Positions 1-10,648 are shown, counted from the stretch's first letter. The stretch is 64,000 nucleotides of DNA from Aliarcobacter sp. (GCA_028690445.1 JAQVBE010000003.1:120778-184777), one strand, 5' to 3'. Numbers and translations are program-made. Notes: a model not told the origin generated them from the letters alone.

Positions 1-605
1 GAGCTTTAGTTACAACTTTAATTCCCATAAATACTTTTATTTTAGTCGCTATTTTAAATAAAAAAACTATTAGTTTAAAACACTCTTTTGCTTTAATTCT
101 TGGAGCTTTTGGGGTTTTAAATATGCTTAATATTTGGAATTTTGATTTAAGTGAGATATTTTCAAAAGATACTTTATATTTTTTATTAGCTTCTATTTTA
201 TGGCCTATTTTAACAATTATCACGGCAAAAGCCACAAAAATAAATGCTTTCATTTTTACTTTTTACACTTATATAATTTCATGTTTTGTTCTTTTTGTAT
301 TTTTTATAGATACAAGTATATTTGAAAAAGTTGCAAATCTTAATTTTATTTTTTGGTTTAATCTGTTTGTAATTACAATTTTAAGTACAACATTTGCAAC
401 TTCTATTTATTTTATAGGAGCTTCAAAACTAGGAGCGAAAGAGGTTTCATCTTTTATTTTTTTAGTTCCTGCAACGGCACTTATAATTGGAGCAATATTT
501 TTAGATGAAAAAATTACTTCTAATACTATAATTGGAACAATTTTTACGATAATTGCTATTTATATTTTAAATAACTTAAATTTATTTAAGTTATTTAAAA
601 AGTAA
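1..605 (+). CDS. EamA/DMT family transporter, C-terminal part
   Basis: The reading frame is open from base 3 onward, so the gene begins before the window and an ATG at 123 is internal. The visible part is about 200 residues and almost entirely hydrophobic, with five or six predicted membrane helices. The pattern LVPATALIIGAIFLDEKI near the end is typical of the second EamA repeat of drug/metabolite transporters. The protein should sit in the inner membrane and export a small metabolite; the substrate cannot be read from sequence. Its last codons form a long palindrome, and it converges on the gene that ends at 610. Confidence 0.8.
   Translation, partial: ALVTTLIPINTFILVAILNKKTISLKHSFALILGAFGVLNMLNIWNFDLSEIFSKDTLYFLLASILWPILTIITAKATKINAFIFTFYTYIISCFVLFVFFIDTSIFEKVANLNFIFWFNLFVITILSTTFATSIYFIGASKLGAKEVSSFIFLVPATALIIGAIFLDEKITSNTIIGTIFTIIAIYILNNLNLFKLFKK
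565..600. terminator. Palindrome at convergent gene ends
   Basis: A perfect inverted repeat has 17-base arms (565-581 and 584-600) and a TT loop, with TTTT on one outer side and AAAA on the other. It lies inside the last codons of the EamA gene and just beyond the end of the minus-strand permease, so it could serve as a terminator for both strands. The arms are almost pure A/T, so strength is uncertain. Confidence 0.45.
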
Positions 606-609
606 GAAT

Positions 610-1650
610 TTATTTAATAGTTTTTCTTTCTAAATAAGATTTCACTAAATTATATGAAATTAAAATAAGTACCAATAAACTAGAAATTTGTGTATAAATT
701 GAACTCTCTTCCGAATATATACTAAACTTCAAAATATTTAATTCAGAAAAAAATATATCATATAAGAATCCAAATAAAAATGATAATATGGCTATTGTTA
801 AAAGATAGATTATCAGAGAAGTTTTTCCTAAAAGTTTATAAACAACACTCATAGTAACAGTACTTGTTGCAGGTCCTGCTGTTAAAAAAATAAATACAGC
901 ACCACCACTCATTCCACTTAACATAAAAGCAGCAGCCAACGGCAATGAAGCTGTTGCACAAACATATAAAGGCATTGAAAATAAAATAATTATAATATAT
1001 GTTAAAAACTGATTCTCAAATAATAAAGAACTATATTCTTTTGGTACAAAAGTAGTAAAAATAGCGCCTAAAACAAGTCCAATAAACAAAGGATTTACCA
1101 TGTCTTTGGCTAGGGTTATATAAGCATAACTAAAAACTGCTTTTATTGAAAAGGATTTTTTTTCTTCTTTTGAAGAACTGCAAGAACAGTGGGAATTGCA
1201 AGATGATTCTTCTTTTATCTCTAGTATTTTTTTATCATCTTTTTCTATAAAATTTTGAATTAAACCAACAACAATTGCAATTATTATAGAAGAGATTACT
1301 CTAAAAATTGTAAAAATTAATCCAAAAAAAGAAAAAGTTGCTAATATTGAATCAACACCCGTTATTGGAGTTGAAATCAAAAAACTCTGAACAGAGCCTT
1401 TACTTGCACCCTCTTTTCGTAAACTTTGAGCCAAAGGAATAACAGAACATGAACAAATAGGAAGAGGAATTCCAAAAAGAGTAGCTTTAATTACTGAACC
1501 AATTGAACTTTTTCCTAAATGTTTTGAGATAAAATCATCAGGGACAATCTGCTTTAAAATTCCTGCTAATAACAATCCAATCAATAAATATATAGACATT
1601 GCATCTAAAAGTAACAAAAAATTATTTGCTAAAAGTTCAAATTTTTCCAT
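610..1650 (-). CDS. SO_0444-type permease (putative Cu/Zn efflux)
   Basis: 346 residues with about nine membrane helices, belonging to the ArsP/DUF318 permease superfamily. The motif PLPICSCSVIPLAQSLRKEG around residues 62-81, and a matching half near PLYVCATASLPLAAAFM later, are the paired conserved loops of this family. The central hydrophilic segment (about residues 148-160) is rich in Cys and His (CNSHCSCSS), as expected for a metal-handling loop. The SO_0444 subgroup is associated with Cu/Zn efflux, so inner-membrane metal export is the best guess. Its start directly follows the rmuC stop codon with a GAGGA ribosome binding site, so the two are probably cotranscribed. Confidence 0.75.
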   Translation of the reverse strand: MEKFELLANNFLLLLDAMSIYLLIGLLLAGILKQIVPDDFISKHLGKSSIGSVIKATLFGIPLPICSCSVIPLAQSLRKEGASKGSVQSFLISTPITGVDSILATFSFFGLIFTIFRVISSIIIAIVVGLIQNFIEKDDKKILEIKEESSCNSHCSCSSSKEEKKSFSIKAVFSYAYITLAKDMVNPLFIGLVLGAIFTTFVPKEYSSLLFENQFLTYIIIILFSMPLYVCATASLPLAAAFMLSGMSGGAVFIFLTAGPATSTVTMSVVYKLLGKTSLIIYLLTIAILSFLFGFLYDIFFSELNILKFSIYSEESSIYTQISSLLVLILISYNLVKSYLERKTIK

Positions 1651-3102
1651 TTATTCCTCAATTAAAGTTTTTGTAGTAATTATTTTTTTTGGTTTAACAC
1701 CCAAATCTAAAAATTCTTCTGCTCTTTTTATTAAGTTTGCATTTCCAGTACTTAATTTATTCATAGCACTATCGTAAGATTTTTGAGTTCTACCTAAATG
1801 TGTTCCTATATCTTCAATATCAGCTACAAAACCAGCGAATTTGTCATATAAATCAGCTGCTTTTTTAGAGATTAGTTGTGCATTTTCATTTTGATGTTCA
1901 TTTCTCCAAATATTTTCTATTGTTCTTAATGTCACATATAAAGTTGATGGCGAAACTAACATGATATTGTGTTCAAAAGCCATTTTGAAAAGTGTATCAT
2001 CATTTGAAGTAGCCAATATAAAAGCTCCTTCAATTGGAATAAATAATAAAACAAAATCAAGTGTACTAACTCCCTCTAAAGCTTCATATTTTTTAGAACT
2101 TAAACCTTTTATATGAGAACTTACTGATTTTATTAAGTCCTTACAAGCACTTTCTTTATGTTGTTTATCTTCTGTTTTACAATAAGCTAAATAAGCATTT
2201 AAAGATACTTTTGAATCAATAATAATATCTTTTTTAGATGGTAAATGCACAATCACATCAGGTTTTAGTCGTCTTCCATCTTCATCATTAAATGAACCTT
2301 GTACTGTGTACTCTTTCCCTTCTCTTAAGCCTGTTTGCTCTAGAATTGAAGATAAAATCATTTCTCCCCAATCACCTTGAGTTTTATTTTGACCTTTTAG
2401 TGCTTTTGTTAAATTTATAGCATCTGTTGATATTTGATTATTTAAATCTTTTAAATTTTTGATTTCAGTTAATAAAGTTGTTCTTTGTATTGTCTCTTCG
2501 TTATAAATTTCATTTACTCTTTTTCCAAATAAATCAAGTTGGTCTTTAAACGAAGTTAAAACTTGAGTTAAATTTACATTTGATTTCTTTTGATTTTCAT
2601 CAAAAAGTTTATTTGCAAGATTTTCAAATTCTATTTTCATTTGTTGTCTGGATTCTTCTAAAAGAGTAATCTTTTCATTAAAATTTAACTCTTTTATTTG
2701 AAATTCTCTTAAAAGTTGTTGTTCTTTATTCTCTGAAAGTTTTGAAAGATTTGATAATTTTAACTCATAAGTATTAACAGTATTATCCATAATTTGAGCA
2801 GAATGTCTTTCCATTAATTTTAATTTATCTTCAAAATTTTCTTTTATTAATTTTTTTTCTTCTTCCAGCTTTCTATTTGTTGTATTAAGATTATTAATTT
2901 GTCCTTCATATGAACTATGATTGAACTCTATTCTTTCATTTAGAGCTCTTAATTTTAATAAAGCTTCATCTTGTAAACTTTGTAATTGATTTTCATATTT
3001 TTGTCTTGAAAAATGTAAAACAATTAATAAACCTGATAAAATAGCTATTAAAGCAATAACTAAAATCAAATAATTAACTTCAATAACTCCATCACTCAAC
3101 AT
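1651..3102 (-). CDS. rmuC: DNA recombination protein RmuC
   Basis: 483 residues: an N-terminal membrane anchor (about 10-28), a long Gln/Glu/Lys-rich coiled coil (about 35-220), then the RmuC nuclease-like domain with TQGDWGEMILSSILEQTGL and the DSKVSLNAY core. RmuC family proteins limit inversions at short inverted repeats and resemble PD-(D/E)XK nucleases; the D-S-K near residue 297 fits that active site. The start overlaps the end of the M48 peptidase gene by 11 bases, so translation is probably coupled. Confidence 0.9.
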   Translation of the reverse strand: MLSDGVIEVNYLILVIALIAILSGLLIVLHFSRQKYENQLQSLQDEALLKLRALNERIEFNHSSYEGQINNLNTTNRKLEEEKKLIKENFEDKLKLMERHSAQIMDNTVNTYELKLSNLSKLSENKEQQLLREFQIKELNFNEKITLLEESRQQMKIEFENLANKLFDENQKKSNVNLTQVLTSFKDQLDLFGKRVNEIYNEETIQRTTLLTEIKNLKDLNNQISTDAINLTKALKGQNKTQGDWGEMILSSILEQTGLREGKEYTVQGSFNDEDGRRLKPDVIVHLPSKKDIIIDSKVSLNAYLAYCKTEDKQHKESACKDLIKSVSSHIKGLSSKKYEALEGVSTLDFVLLFIPIEGAFILATSNDDTLFKMAFEHNIMLVSPSTLYVTLRTIENIWRNEHQNENAQLISKKAADLYDKFAGFVADIEDIGTHLGRTQKSYDSAMNKLSTGNANLIKRAEEFLDLGVKPKKIITTKTLIEE

Positions 3103-4339
3103 CTGATTTTACTTTCAAAATAGTCTCAAAATTCATTGTATGAACATCATATCCCAACTCTTTAAATCGTTCAACTAAAGGAGGATGTGAATAATAAAAG
3201 AAAATATACATAGGATGAGATAAAGGAAATGATTTATTTTCATTCGCAAGTTTTAATAAGGCACTAACTAAATCTTCTTTTGTTGATAAATTTGAACCAA
3301 ATTCATCAGCTGCATATTCGTTATGTCTAGAAATCATAGAGATTAATGGCATTAAAAAAAATGATAAAATTGGTGAAAATATCATAAATACAGCAATAAT
3401 TGCATAAGGTTCATTGTTTAATCCTAATCCTAAAAATAACTCATCAGGTAAATTTCCAAAAATAGCAAAAAATATAAACATTACAACACCCATAATTCCA
3501 ATGTTTTTTATAATATCACCATTTTTAAAGTGCCCTAATTCGTGTCCTAAAACAGCTAAAAGTTCATTGTGTGATAATTTTTCAACTAAAGTATCAAATA
3601 AAACCACTCTTTTAGTAGCACCTAAACCACCAAAATAAGCATTTAATCTGTTATCTCTTTTACTAGCATCCACTGAAAAAACTCCACTACTTTTAAAACC
3701 AACTTCATTCAAAAGATTTTCAATTTTTGCTTCTAACTCTTTATCTTTTAATTTTTCAAATTTATCAAACATTTTATCTCTAATTACTGGATATAGCATA
3801 TTTATCAAAATAATTACTGTAAAAATAAACACAAATCCCCAAATCCACCAAGTAGAAAAACTACTAATTATAAATGAAATAGCAGCAATTACAGCAGATC
3901 CAAAAACTAAAAATAAAATCCCAGTTTTAATAGTATCTTTTATAAAAAGTGCTGGTGTCATATTTGAAAAACCATATTTTTTATTTAATTTAAAAGTTGA
4001 ATAAAGCTCAAATGGCAAAGTCAAAAACCAATTTATAATAATAAATAAATCAACAAAAACAACAGCTTTTATCCAAAAAGAATCTATTTGAACTAATGAA
4101 TCTAAATAAGATAACCCAAAACCAATCCATAAAATAAATAAAATAAAATCATAAAATGATGAACCAATAGCAAGTTTTTCTTTTTCTATTGCATAATCCG
4201 CAGCTTCAAGATATTTTGAAGAATCTAAAATAATAGGTTTTAAAATTTTTGCATCTTTTATGTAACCTATTTGCATAAAAGAAGTGTAAGTATTGAAAAT
4301 AAAATATAGACAAAAAGCTATAATGAAAATTTCTAGCAA
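3092..4339 (-). CDS. M48 family metallopeptidase (Ste24/CAAX protease type)
   Basis: 415 residues, multi-pass membrane protein. HELGH at residues 266-270 is the zinc-binding HExxH motif, and the third ligand is Glu341 in EYAADEFG. Size and order (N-terminal membrane region, then catalytic domain between helices) match the Ste24/CAAX prenyl protease 1 type rather than the shorter HtpX. It should cleave membrane-associated or misfolded proteins at the cytoplasmic membrane. It is followed closely by rmuC. Confidence 0.88.
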   Translation of the reverse strand: MLEIFIIAFCLYFIFNTYTSFMQIGYIKDAKILKPIILDSSKYLEAADYAIEKEKLAIGSSFYDFILFILWIGFGLSYLDSLVQIDSFWIKAVVFVDLFIIINWFLTLPFELYSTFKLNKKYGFSNMTPALFIKDTIKTGILFLVFGSAVIAAISFIISSFSTWWIWGFVFIFTVIILINMLYPVIRDKMFDKFEKLKDKELEAKIENLLNEVGFKSSGVFSVDASKRDNRLNAYFGGLGATKRVVLFDTLVEKLSHNELLAVLGHELGHFKNGDIIKNIGIMGVVMFIFFAIFGNLPDELFLGLGLNNEPYAIIAVFMIFSPILSFFLMPLISMISRHNEYAADEFGSNLSTKEDLVSALLKLANENKSFPLSHPMYIFFYYSHPPLVERFKELGYDVHTMNFETILKVKSDVE

Positions 4340-4423
4340 AGTAATAATCCTTTTTTATTGATATTTTTTATCAATATGATACTACTTTAATGCTTGAAAA
4401 TATGTAAAATTCCTTTTTATAAA

Positions 4424-4888
4424 TTAAAGTGATTTTATAAAAGAACTAAGAGTTTCAACAGTTTTTTCATCTTCACTAATATAAATTAATTCATAATTTT
4501 CTTCAAATGATTCTTTTGTCCAGTTTGTACTTCCAAATATAGCAACTTTAGAGTCTATTAAAGCAACTTTTAAATGCATTTTGTCTTTTACTAAAACTAC
4601 TTTTATATTATTCTTTTTTAAATATTCAGAAATTTCAGAATCCTCTTTTACTTTTTTAGCATCAAGAAAAACAGTGATTTTTACATCATTTTTTGAAGCA
4701 TCAACTAAATCTTTCGCAAATTTTTTATATGAAAAATTGTACATTGCTATTAATATTTCAGATTTTGCATTTGTGATTGATTCACTTATTTTATCTTTTA
4801 TTTGTTCACCTTGTTTTGGAAGAATATAAACTTCATTTGAGTATAAATTTAAAACTAAAAAAAGAGCGACTAAAACTATTTTAAACAT
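4424..4888 (-). CDS. Secreted single-HKD phospholipase D-like protein
   Basis: 154 residues with a hydrophobic signal sequence (about 1-17). One PLD motif is visible: His105, Lys107 and Asp112 in MHLKVALIDSK, followed by FGSTNWT. Single-motif members of this family (Nuc type) work as dimers and are often periplasmic nucleases, which would fit the signal peptide; lipid hydrolysis is the alternative. The gene sits 8 bases downstream of ybgC on the same strand, with a TTCCTAT gap that gives a usable AGGAAAA ribosome binding site. Confidence 0.8.
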   Translation of the reverse strand: MFKIVLVALFLVLNLYSNEVYILPKQGEQIKDKISESITNAKSEILIAMYNFSYKKFAKDLVDASKNDVKITVFLDAKKVKEDSEISEYLKKNNIKVVLVKDKMHLKVALIDSKVAIFGSTNWTKESFEENYELIYISEDEKTVETLSSFIKSL

Positions 4889-4896
4889 AATTTTTC

Positions 4897-5268
4897 CTAT
4901 TTGAATATTTCAAAAAACTCTAAAGGGATTTTTGAAGGTTTGAAATCTTTTAAAAATGCTAATTTAAATGTACCTTTAAATAAAAGCTCATCATTTCTAA
5001 AAACCTCTTGATACATTACAATAGAAGCTAATTTTTTCTCAATTAGTTTTGTTTTTACTTCTAAAATATCGCCAAAAACAGCTGATTTTATATAATCAGC
5101 TTGAACACTTTTTACTACAAAAAACTCATTTCCATTATGAGGAGACAAACCTTTTTCAAAAAAAAGTTCGCTTCTTGCTCTTTCACAAAATTTTAAATAA
5201 TTAGCATAATAAACAACTCCACCGCAATCGGTGTCTTCATAATAAATTCTAAATTTAATTCCTGTCAC
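4897..5268 (-). CDS. ybgC: YbgC-type acyl-CoA thioesterase
   Basis: 123 residues, a single hotdog domain. The signature [19 protein letters not shown] near the N-terminus includes the catalytic Asp of the YbgC/4-hydroxybenzoyl-CoA thioesterase family. These cytoplasmic enzymes hydrolyse acyl-CoA or acyl-ACP. No tol-pal genes lie nearby, so the usual operon partner is absent here. The start overlaps the 3' end of the upstream MCP gene by 14 bases. Confidence 0.88.
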   Translation of the reverse strand: MTGIKFRIYYEDTDCGGVVYYANYLKFCERARSELFFEKGLSPHNGNEFFVVKSVQADYIKSAVFGDILEVKTKLIEKKLASIVMYQEVFRNDELLFKGTFKLAFLKDFKPSKIPLEFFEIFK

Positions 5269-7807
5269 AATTAATTTCTCTAATTTTATTTAATAAATCA
5301 AATACTATTTCAATATTCTCTTCAACTTCTTTTGTTGTAGCAAATATTTTATCATTTTCACTTTTATCACAATACAAATCAACAGTAGTTTGTACTAATT
5401 CATGTACTTTTTTATGAGCATTTTTTAAATCAATCCATTCTTTACTTTTTGCAAAATGCTTATCTTCATTTAAATCTAACCATTTCCCTAAGTTACATTC
5501 ATGGGCATTTTTTACTGTAAATTTAAATCCTTCTTTACATAAAGCAAAGTTGGCATTTTTAAAATTTATATGATCAGATTTCAATCTGTTTATATCAATA
5601 ATCAAATTAGTATCACAAACTCTTTTGTGAGCATTTCTATCAAAACTTGTTTGATTTATTGTACTTTGTAAATTGCTTACTAAAGTTGATGTTTTAGCAG
5701 CCATATTGTTAATTGTTGAAGCAAGTGCTGCATTTTGTTGAGTTGCTTGATCTAAAGAATTAACTGTATCATTTATTTGAGACATTGCCAATTGTTGCTC
5801 TTTTGAAGCATTTGCAACATCTGCTATTAATTTTGTAGTTACAACAATATTTTCATTTAAATCATTATAACCTTCAATCATTTTTGAAGTAATATCTTTA
5901 CCCTCTTTTGCTTTTGTAGTTGCATTTAAAACTATTGTTTTTATTTCATTTGCTGCTTCTGCACTTCTTGAAGCTAGATTTCGCACCTCTGCTGCAACTA
6001 CTGCAAATCCTTTTCCAGCCTCTCCAGCAGTTGCAGCTTCTACAGCTGCATTTAATGAAAGAATATTTGTTTGAAATGCAATTTGGTCTATTATAGAAAT
6101 TGCATCATTTATTGCATTTACTTGGGTATTTATTTCATCCATAGAAGTTGCTGTTTTATATGCTAATTCTTTTCCAATATCACTTGATTTTGTAACATTT
6201 TGAGCATATAAAGCCATTTTAGAAGTATTTTCACCACTTCTTGTAAGTGTTGCTGAAATTTCTTCAATTGCTGCTGCTGTTTCTTCAAGTGAAGCTGCTT
6301 GAATATTTGATGAATTACTTAATTTTTTTGATGCATTTTCTAATTCATTTGCACTTGAAGATAGTTCTGTATTTGATTTCTCAATTAAACACATAACTTC
6401 ATTAATTGAAGATTGCGTAACTTTTGTTCCACTTAATAATGAAGCTATTATTCCTGTTAAATCATCAATATGTGGTATTGCATAATCATATTTTGCAGTT
6501 GATAAAGCAACTAAAGATTCACTTAAAATCGTAAGATTTTTTTGCATTCGTCCAATCATATTGTTGATTTCACTAACTAAAGAATCAACGCCCTCAGAAT
6601 GTGCTTTTCCTTTAATTCTATCATTTAATAATCCAGCATTTACCTTTTCTATTATTTTTCTTGATTCTTCAATTACGATATGATCTTGAATCAAACCTTT
6701 TTCAATAGAATCTAAATAATTGTTAAAACTATGAACAACATCTCCTATTTCATCATTTGATTTTATAGTTATTCTTGTACTTTCAGATGAATTATCTAAT
6801 CTAATTGCATCAATTGAATTTTTAAGATTTAATATTGGAGCTAAAATATTATTTTTCATATTTATCAAAGAAATAGCCATAGTAAATAACAATGCAATAA
6901 CTAAAATAATCAAAGCAACCCAGATAATAGCGGAAGCATGGTCAATAGCATTTTGAACAGTTTGTTTTGGTTTTGCAGTTAATGCAATTCCTAATTTTTT
7001 ACCACTAAAATCAACTATATCAATATATGTATAAAAATATTTATCTGACATTAGATATTTATTTTCAAATAGTTTACTAAAATCTATTTTTTTACTATCT
7101 TCTAAAAATTCTTTATTAATAAATTTTTGAGAAATCAAATAATCATTTAATTTATCTTCTGCTTTTATTTCTGCAATTGCTAGTTTACTATCCATCAAAA
7201 GTAAAAAAGCATCTCCATGTTCATCAAATGATGTAGCAACAGAATTTATACCTTGCATAAACTCCATAGAACCTAAATGTTTTTGGTTTTCATCAAATAC
7301 AGGAACAACTGAACGAATACTAAGTCCTGCTTCTCCAACTTCAAAAGTATTAACTGCTTTTTTTTCACTATTTACTTTTACAACACTTGCTCTAAAAGAA
7401 CTTAAATCATCTCCAAATTTATCAGCTTTCCAAGATCTTAAAAAAGAGTGATTGTCTTTTGTGTGAATATGAATTTGAATATTTTGAAAAGGTGTTGATT
7501 TTTTCATATTATCTGAAAGTGTTGATAGTGCTTTTATAGCCAATTCCCTATCATTTGAAGCTAATCCTTCTTTTATTGAAGAATCATTTGAAATAGAAAT
7601 TGCATTTGAAATTCCAACTTCAAATTTTGCATCAATTTTAATTTTTGACAATTCGTTTAATTCGATTTTTACATCATTATAAACTTCATTTCTCAAATCA
7701 TTTTTATATTTATTTAGTATAAAATAACCTATAATTAAAACGAATATTGTCACTATTACATTTATTAATGTAAATTTTTTTCCTATTGTCAGTGCTTTCA
7801 TCTTCAT
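5255..7807 (-). CDS. Methyl-accepting chemotaxis protein with cache and CZB domains
   Basis: 850 residues. Order: transmembrane helix (about 13-32), large periplasmic double-cache-like sensor (about 40-290, with [14 protein letters not shown] typical of the dCache_3 type), second helix (about 293-315), HAMP-like region, and a signalling hairpin with the conserved tip [20 protein letters not shown]. The C-terminal about 120 residues form a CZB domain: spaced His/Cys residues in [23 protein letters not shown] and HKKVHELV match the zinc-binding pattern. CZB-bearing receptors are linked to zinc, hypochlorite or redox sensing. The gene has its own upstream gap and leads into ybgC. Confidence 0.9.
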   Translation of the reverse strand: MKMKALTIGKKFTLINVIVTIFVLIIGYFILNKYKNDLRNEVYNDVKIELNELSKIKIDAKFEVGISNAISISNDSSIKEGLASNDRELAIKALSTLSDNMKKSTPFQNIQIHIHTKDNHSFLRSWKADKFGDDLSSFRASVVKVNSEKKAVNTFEVGEAGLSIRSVVPVFDENQKHLGSMEFMQGINSVATSFDEHGDAFLLLMDSKLAIAEIKAEDKLNDYLISQKFINKEFLEDSKKIDFSKLFENKYLMSDKYFYTYIDIVDFSGKKLGIALTAKPKQTVQNAIDHASAIIWVALIILVIALLFTMAISLINMKNNILAPILNLKNSIDAIRLDNSSESTRITIKSNDEIGDVVHSFNNYLDSIEKGLIQDHIVIEESRKIIEKVNAGLLNDRIKGKAHSEGVDSLVSEINNMIGRMQKNLTILSESLVALSTAKYDYAIPHIDDLTGIIASLLSGTKVTQSSINEVMCLIEKSNTELSSSANELENASKKLSNSSNIQAASLEETAAAIEEISATLTRSGENTSKMALYAQNVTKSSDIGKELAYKTATSMDEINTQVNAINDAISIIDQIAFQTNILSLNAAVEAATAGEAGKGFAVVAAEVRNLASRSAEAANEIKTIVLNATTKAKEGKDITSKMIEGYNDLNENIVVTTKLIADVANASKEQQLAMSQINDTVNSLDQATQQNAALASTINNMAAKTSTLVSNLQSTINQTSFDRNAHKRVCDTNLIIDINRLKSDHINFKNANFALCKEGFKFTVKNAHECNLGKWLDLNEDKHFAKSKEWIDLKNAHKKVHELVQTTVDLYCDKSENDKIFATTKEVEENIEIVFDLLNKIREINCDRN

Positions 7808-7888
7808 CCTTATATAAAATAACTAATATATTATTACTATTTTCCAAAAAAGCAGATTAAAAGCCTATAAAATAAGAAAAAAATAACT

Positions 7889-8908
7889 TTATCCCATAGG
7901 ATATAATATTTCTTTTTGAATAAGTTCTATCTTCGAAAGGAGTTCATTATCAATGGCAAAGTTAAATGCTTTTAACGATTCATCTAACTGTTCAGAAGTT
8001 CTTGCTCCAATAATTGTAGAAGCTACAAAATCAAAATGTTTTGAATATGCAACTGCTAAAGTTACAGGTGAAATTCCATACTCACGGGCAAGTTCTAAAT
8101 ATTTTATAGTTGCGGCAATTGTTTTATCATTTACAAATCTTGTTGCTTGAGCTTGAACTCTTGGGTTTTCATGTTTCATATATGCAGAAAATCTTGCATC
8201 TTCAGGATAAAAAGCATTATTATATTTTCCACTTAAAACTCCTCCACCAATTGGAGAATATGGAAGTAAAGAGATATTTTCTTTTTTACAAACCGTTGAA
8301 AGTTCATCCAAAAATCTTGGATTTAAGAGCGAAAAATTATTTTGAATAGATTCAAATCTAGCTAGATTTTTATTTTTTGAAGTTTCATTTGCTTTGGTAA
8401 GTCCATAAGCTGTATCATTTGAAGTTCCAATATATCTTACTTTTCCTTCACGAACTAACTCATCAAAAGCTTTTAAACTCTCCTCAATAGGCACAATAGC
8501 ATCAGGCCAATGCATTTGATAAAGGTCGATATAATCAGTATCTAATCTTCTTAAACTTCCCTCAATTGCTCTTTTAATGTGAAAAGAATCTATTGCAGTT
8601 AATCCATGACGTGTAGGTGGAACAAACCAACCAGATGCTGCACCACTTACTTTTGTAGCTAAAATTATTGAGTCTCTTGGTTTTGTTTTTAACCATTCGC
8701 CAACGATTAATTCAGTTGTTCCTTCATAAGATTTTTTTGGTGGAACTGGATAAATCTCAGCTGTATCATAAAAATTTATTCCACTATCATACGCTTTATC
8801 TAAAATTTTAAAAGCCTCTTGTCTTGAGGCACTTGAACCAAAAGTCATAGTTCCCATACAAATTGAACTAACTCGAAGTCCACTTCTTCCTATATATCTA
8901 TAATCCAT
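7889..8908 (-). CDS. Aldo/keto reductase
   Basis: 339 residues, the normal length for the family. The N-terminal YRYIGRSGLRVSSICMGTM, the catalytic Asp and Tyr in FYDTAEIYP, the Lys in ATKVSG and the His in QMHWPD make up the usual tetrad. The C-terminal part carries SIIGARTSEQLDE, the NADP-binding region. It should be a soluble NADPH-dependent carbonyl reductase; the substrate is not predictable. It stands alone, between an MCP and a SLAC1-type channel. Confidence 0.88.
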   Translation of the reverse strand: MDYRYIGRSGLRVSSICMGTMTFGSSASRQEAFKILDKAYDSGINFYDTAEIYPVPPKKSYEGTTELIVGEWLKTKPRDSIILATKVSGAASGWFVPPTRHGLTAIDSFHIKRAIEGSLRRLDTDYIDLYQMHWPDAIVPIEESLKAFDELVREGKVRYIGTSNDTAYGLTKANETSKNKNLARFESIQNNFSLLNPRFLDELSTVCKKENISLLPYSPIGGGVLSGKYNNAFYPEDARFSAYMKHENPRVQAQATRFVNDKTIAATIKYLELAREYGISPVTLAVAYSKHFDFVASTIIGARTSEQLDESLKAFNFAIDNELLSKIELIQKEILYPMG

Positions 8909-8974
8909 AATATTTCCTTCATATTTTTATAAAGGTAAATTATAACTACTTAAAAAAAATATTTGGATTAAATT

Positions 8975-9952
8975 TTATTCCATTATACAAATTTCTTTTT
9001 TCCTCATGTGTTTTATAGTTTGAATTGCCACTAATATAACAATTAAAGTTGTAATAAAAGTTAAAAAATAAGCTAAAAATCCATAAAACCATTTTGAAGT
9101 TAATTCATACATTAAAATAGTAGCCAAAGTAATAGCTGCCATTGGAAAAGTAAATGCCCACCAAGAGATAAAAAACTTAATATTTATAAAATTTTTATAC
9201 ATAACAAAAACTAAAATAGTAAAAAACAGTCCTAAATTAAATAAAATTTGAGCAAAAAAATCTAAATTTCCAGTTAATTTTATATATGAAATAAATCCAA
9301 TTGATGGAGGTGCAATAAGTATAAAAAGTGTTGGCATAAATTTTGGTGCAAATTGATTATGAAAAATAATTCTATTTAAAATAATTGCAAACAAAATTAT
9401 CCAAAAGAATATTCCAATTGAAAAATAAAAGTATAAAATAGAATCATCAATAAAACCTTTTCCCGCAATTGGAACAATCAAATTTCCAACAATTGGAATA
9501 AACCAAGCAGGATTTGAATGTTGCATTTCAAGGTTATTATTTATCCAAAATTTAATAGTATAAAAAGTAAAAAAGATATGTAAACCAGCTCCAACTATAC
9601 AAAATATTTGAGCCAAAGAATCAATATTATGTCTATAAATCATAGATAGAATCAGTATAGAAATAGAAGATGCTGCAAAAAAGTTTATTCGTATGGGATG
9701 TGAAAACTCTTTTTTTACTTCATTTTTGTGTTTAATTATTTTTAAAATATAAAAATATAAAATCACGAAAAAAAGTACTGTTGTTAAAATTGCCATAAAA
9801 ATTGCTATAAAAGAAGGAAAAAACAGAACTTCATTGATTCTTTTATACACCAAAGACAAACCTGATAATCCCATTATAATGGCAAACATCATAACTGGGA
9901 AAAACTGTAATCTATCCGACGGAATAGATTTTATTGTTTCTTGTTCTTGCAT
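8975..9952 (-). CDS. SLAC1/TehA family anion channel
   Basis: 325 residues with about ten membrane helices. The N-terminal DRLQFFPVMMFAIIMGLSGL and the helix pattern fit the SLAC1/TehA/C4-dicarboxylate family, including the frequent PVMMFA motif at the first helix. Members conduct small anions or mediate tellurite resistance. The gene is monocistronic by spacing, with about 65 bases on either side. Confidence 0.82.
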   Translation of the reverse strand: MQEQETIKSIPSDRLQFFPVMMFAIIMGLSGLSLVYKRINEVLFFPSFIAIFMAILTTVLFFVILYFYILKIIKHKNEVKKEFSHPIRINFFAASSISILILSMIYRHNIDSLAQIFCIVGAGLHIFFTFYTIKFWINNNLEMQHSNPAWFIPIVGNLIVPIAGKGFIDDSILYFYFSIGIFFWIILFAIILNRIIFHNQFAPKFMPTLFILIAPPSIGFISYIKLTGNLDFFAQILFNLGLFFTILVFVMYKNFINIKFFISWWAFTFPMAAITLATILMYELTSKWFYGFLAYFLTFITTLIVILVAIQTIKHMRKKEICIME

Positions 9953-10009
9953 TATTAAATCCTATTAAGAATAATTAATTATAATTAGAAAAAATTTCAA
10001 AGGTTTATT

Positions 10010-10222
10010 TTGGCAAAAAATAAAAAAAGTATAGATTTAAGTAAAGATAACTTATCTTTTGAAGAGAGAAATCAAACTATAAAACTATTAACTTTTAAAA
10101 TAGATAATATGACACTAAATATTTCAATTTTTGAAAAAGAAAAATTTATCAAAAATAGTACTATGGTATTTGCACATCTACCTAAAAAACTAAAAACCAA
10201 ACTAAATCCAACAAGTAAATAA
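10010..10222 (+). CDS. Small hypothetical protein (70 aa, TTG start)
   Basis: The frame starts at TTG, six bases after AAAGG, which is a good ribosome binding site. The product is hydrophilic and basic (many Lys) with no signal peptide or membrane helix. It is not recognised. It lies divergent from the SLAC1 gene and is followed by an AT-rich gap with a hairpin at 10240-10264 (TTTTTATAA and TTATAAAAA arms). Confidence 0.5.
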   Translation: MAKNKKSIDLSKDNLSFEERNQTIKLLTFKIDNMTLNISIFEKEKFIKNSTMVFAHLPKKLKTKLNPTSK

Positions 10223-10394
10223 TAGATTCTTTCTAAATATTTTTATAATTATAACTTATAAAAATTAAAGTTTGTTTTATTATATATAAGCTTTAATTAT
10301 AATACTAAAATAAAATATAATTTTCATTGATTTTATGAATAATACTTTCTTTATTGAAAATTCAATACAATACCAAAACTAAAAAACAAGGCAG

Positions 10395-10628
10395 ATGATG
10401 GGAAGAGCAAATAATTCAAGTGTAGATACTACAAAAGGCGATAGATTAGCAAAAAAAATGAATGAAAAAAGAAATGTTCTAAAAGCAGGATTTGCACCAG
10501 ATGGAGCTGAAAAAAAAGAACAAATAGTAAATGCTAGAAAAGCTGCAAATGTAGATGCTCAAAAAGAAAAAAGAAAAAAGAATGCAAAACTAGCTAAAGC
10601 TACTAAGAAAAAAAATAAAAAAAAATAA
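10395..10628 (+). CDS. Small basic hypothetical protein (77 aa)
   Basis: A highly charged 77-residue protein with a lysine-rich C-terminal tail (KKKNKKK) and an Ala/Lys-rich middle, the composition of a nucleic-acid or ribosome-associated peptide. The upstream AAGGCAG stretch provides the ribosome binding site, spaced close to the first ATG; a second ATG follows at once. The family is not recognised. A GC-containing hairpin lies just downstream. Confidence 0.6.
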   Translation: MMGRANNSSVDTTKGDRLAKKMNEKRNVLKAGFAPDGAEKKEQIVNARKAANVDAQKEKRKKNAKLAKATKKKNKKK

Positions 10629-10648
10629 TAAACTGAAAAATTTTCTAA

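Noticed and set aside
4340..4423. TATTGATA/TATCAATA hairpin (4356-4376) as a terminator of the phospholipase-D-like gene
   Set aside because: The T-rich part is in the loop, no T-run follows on the minus strand, and it lies at the promoter position of the M48 gene; no function is assigned.
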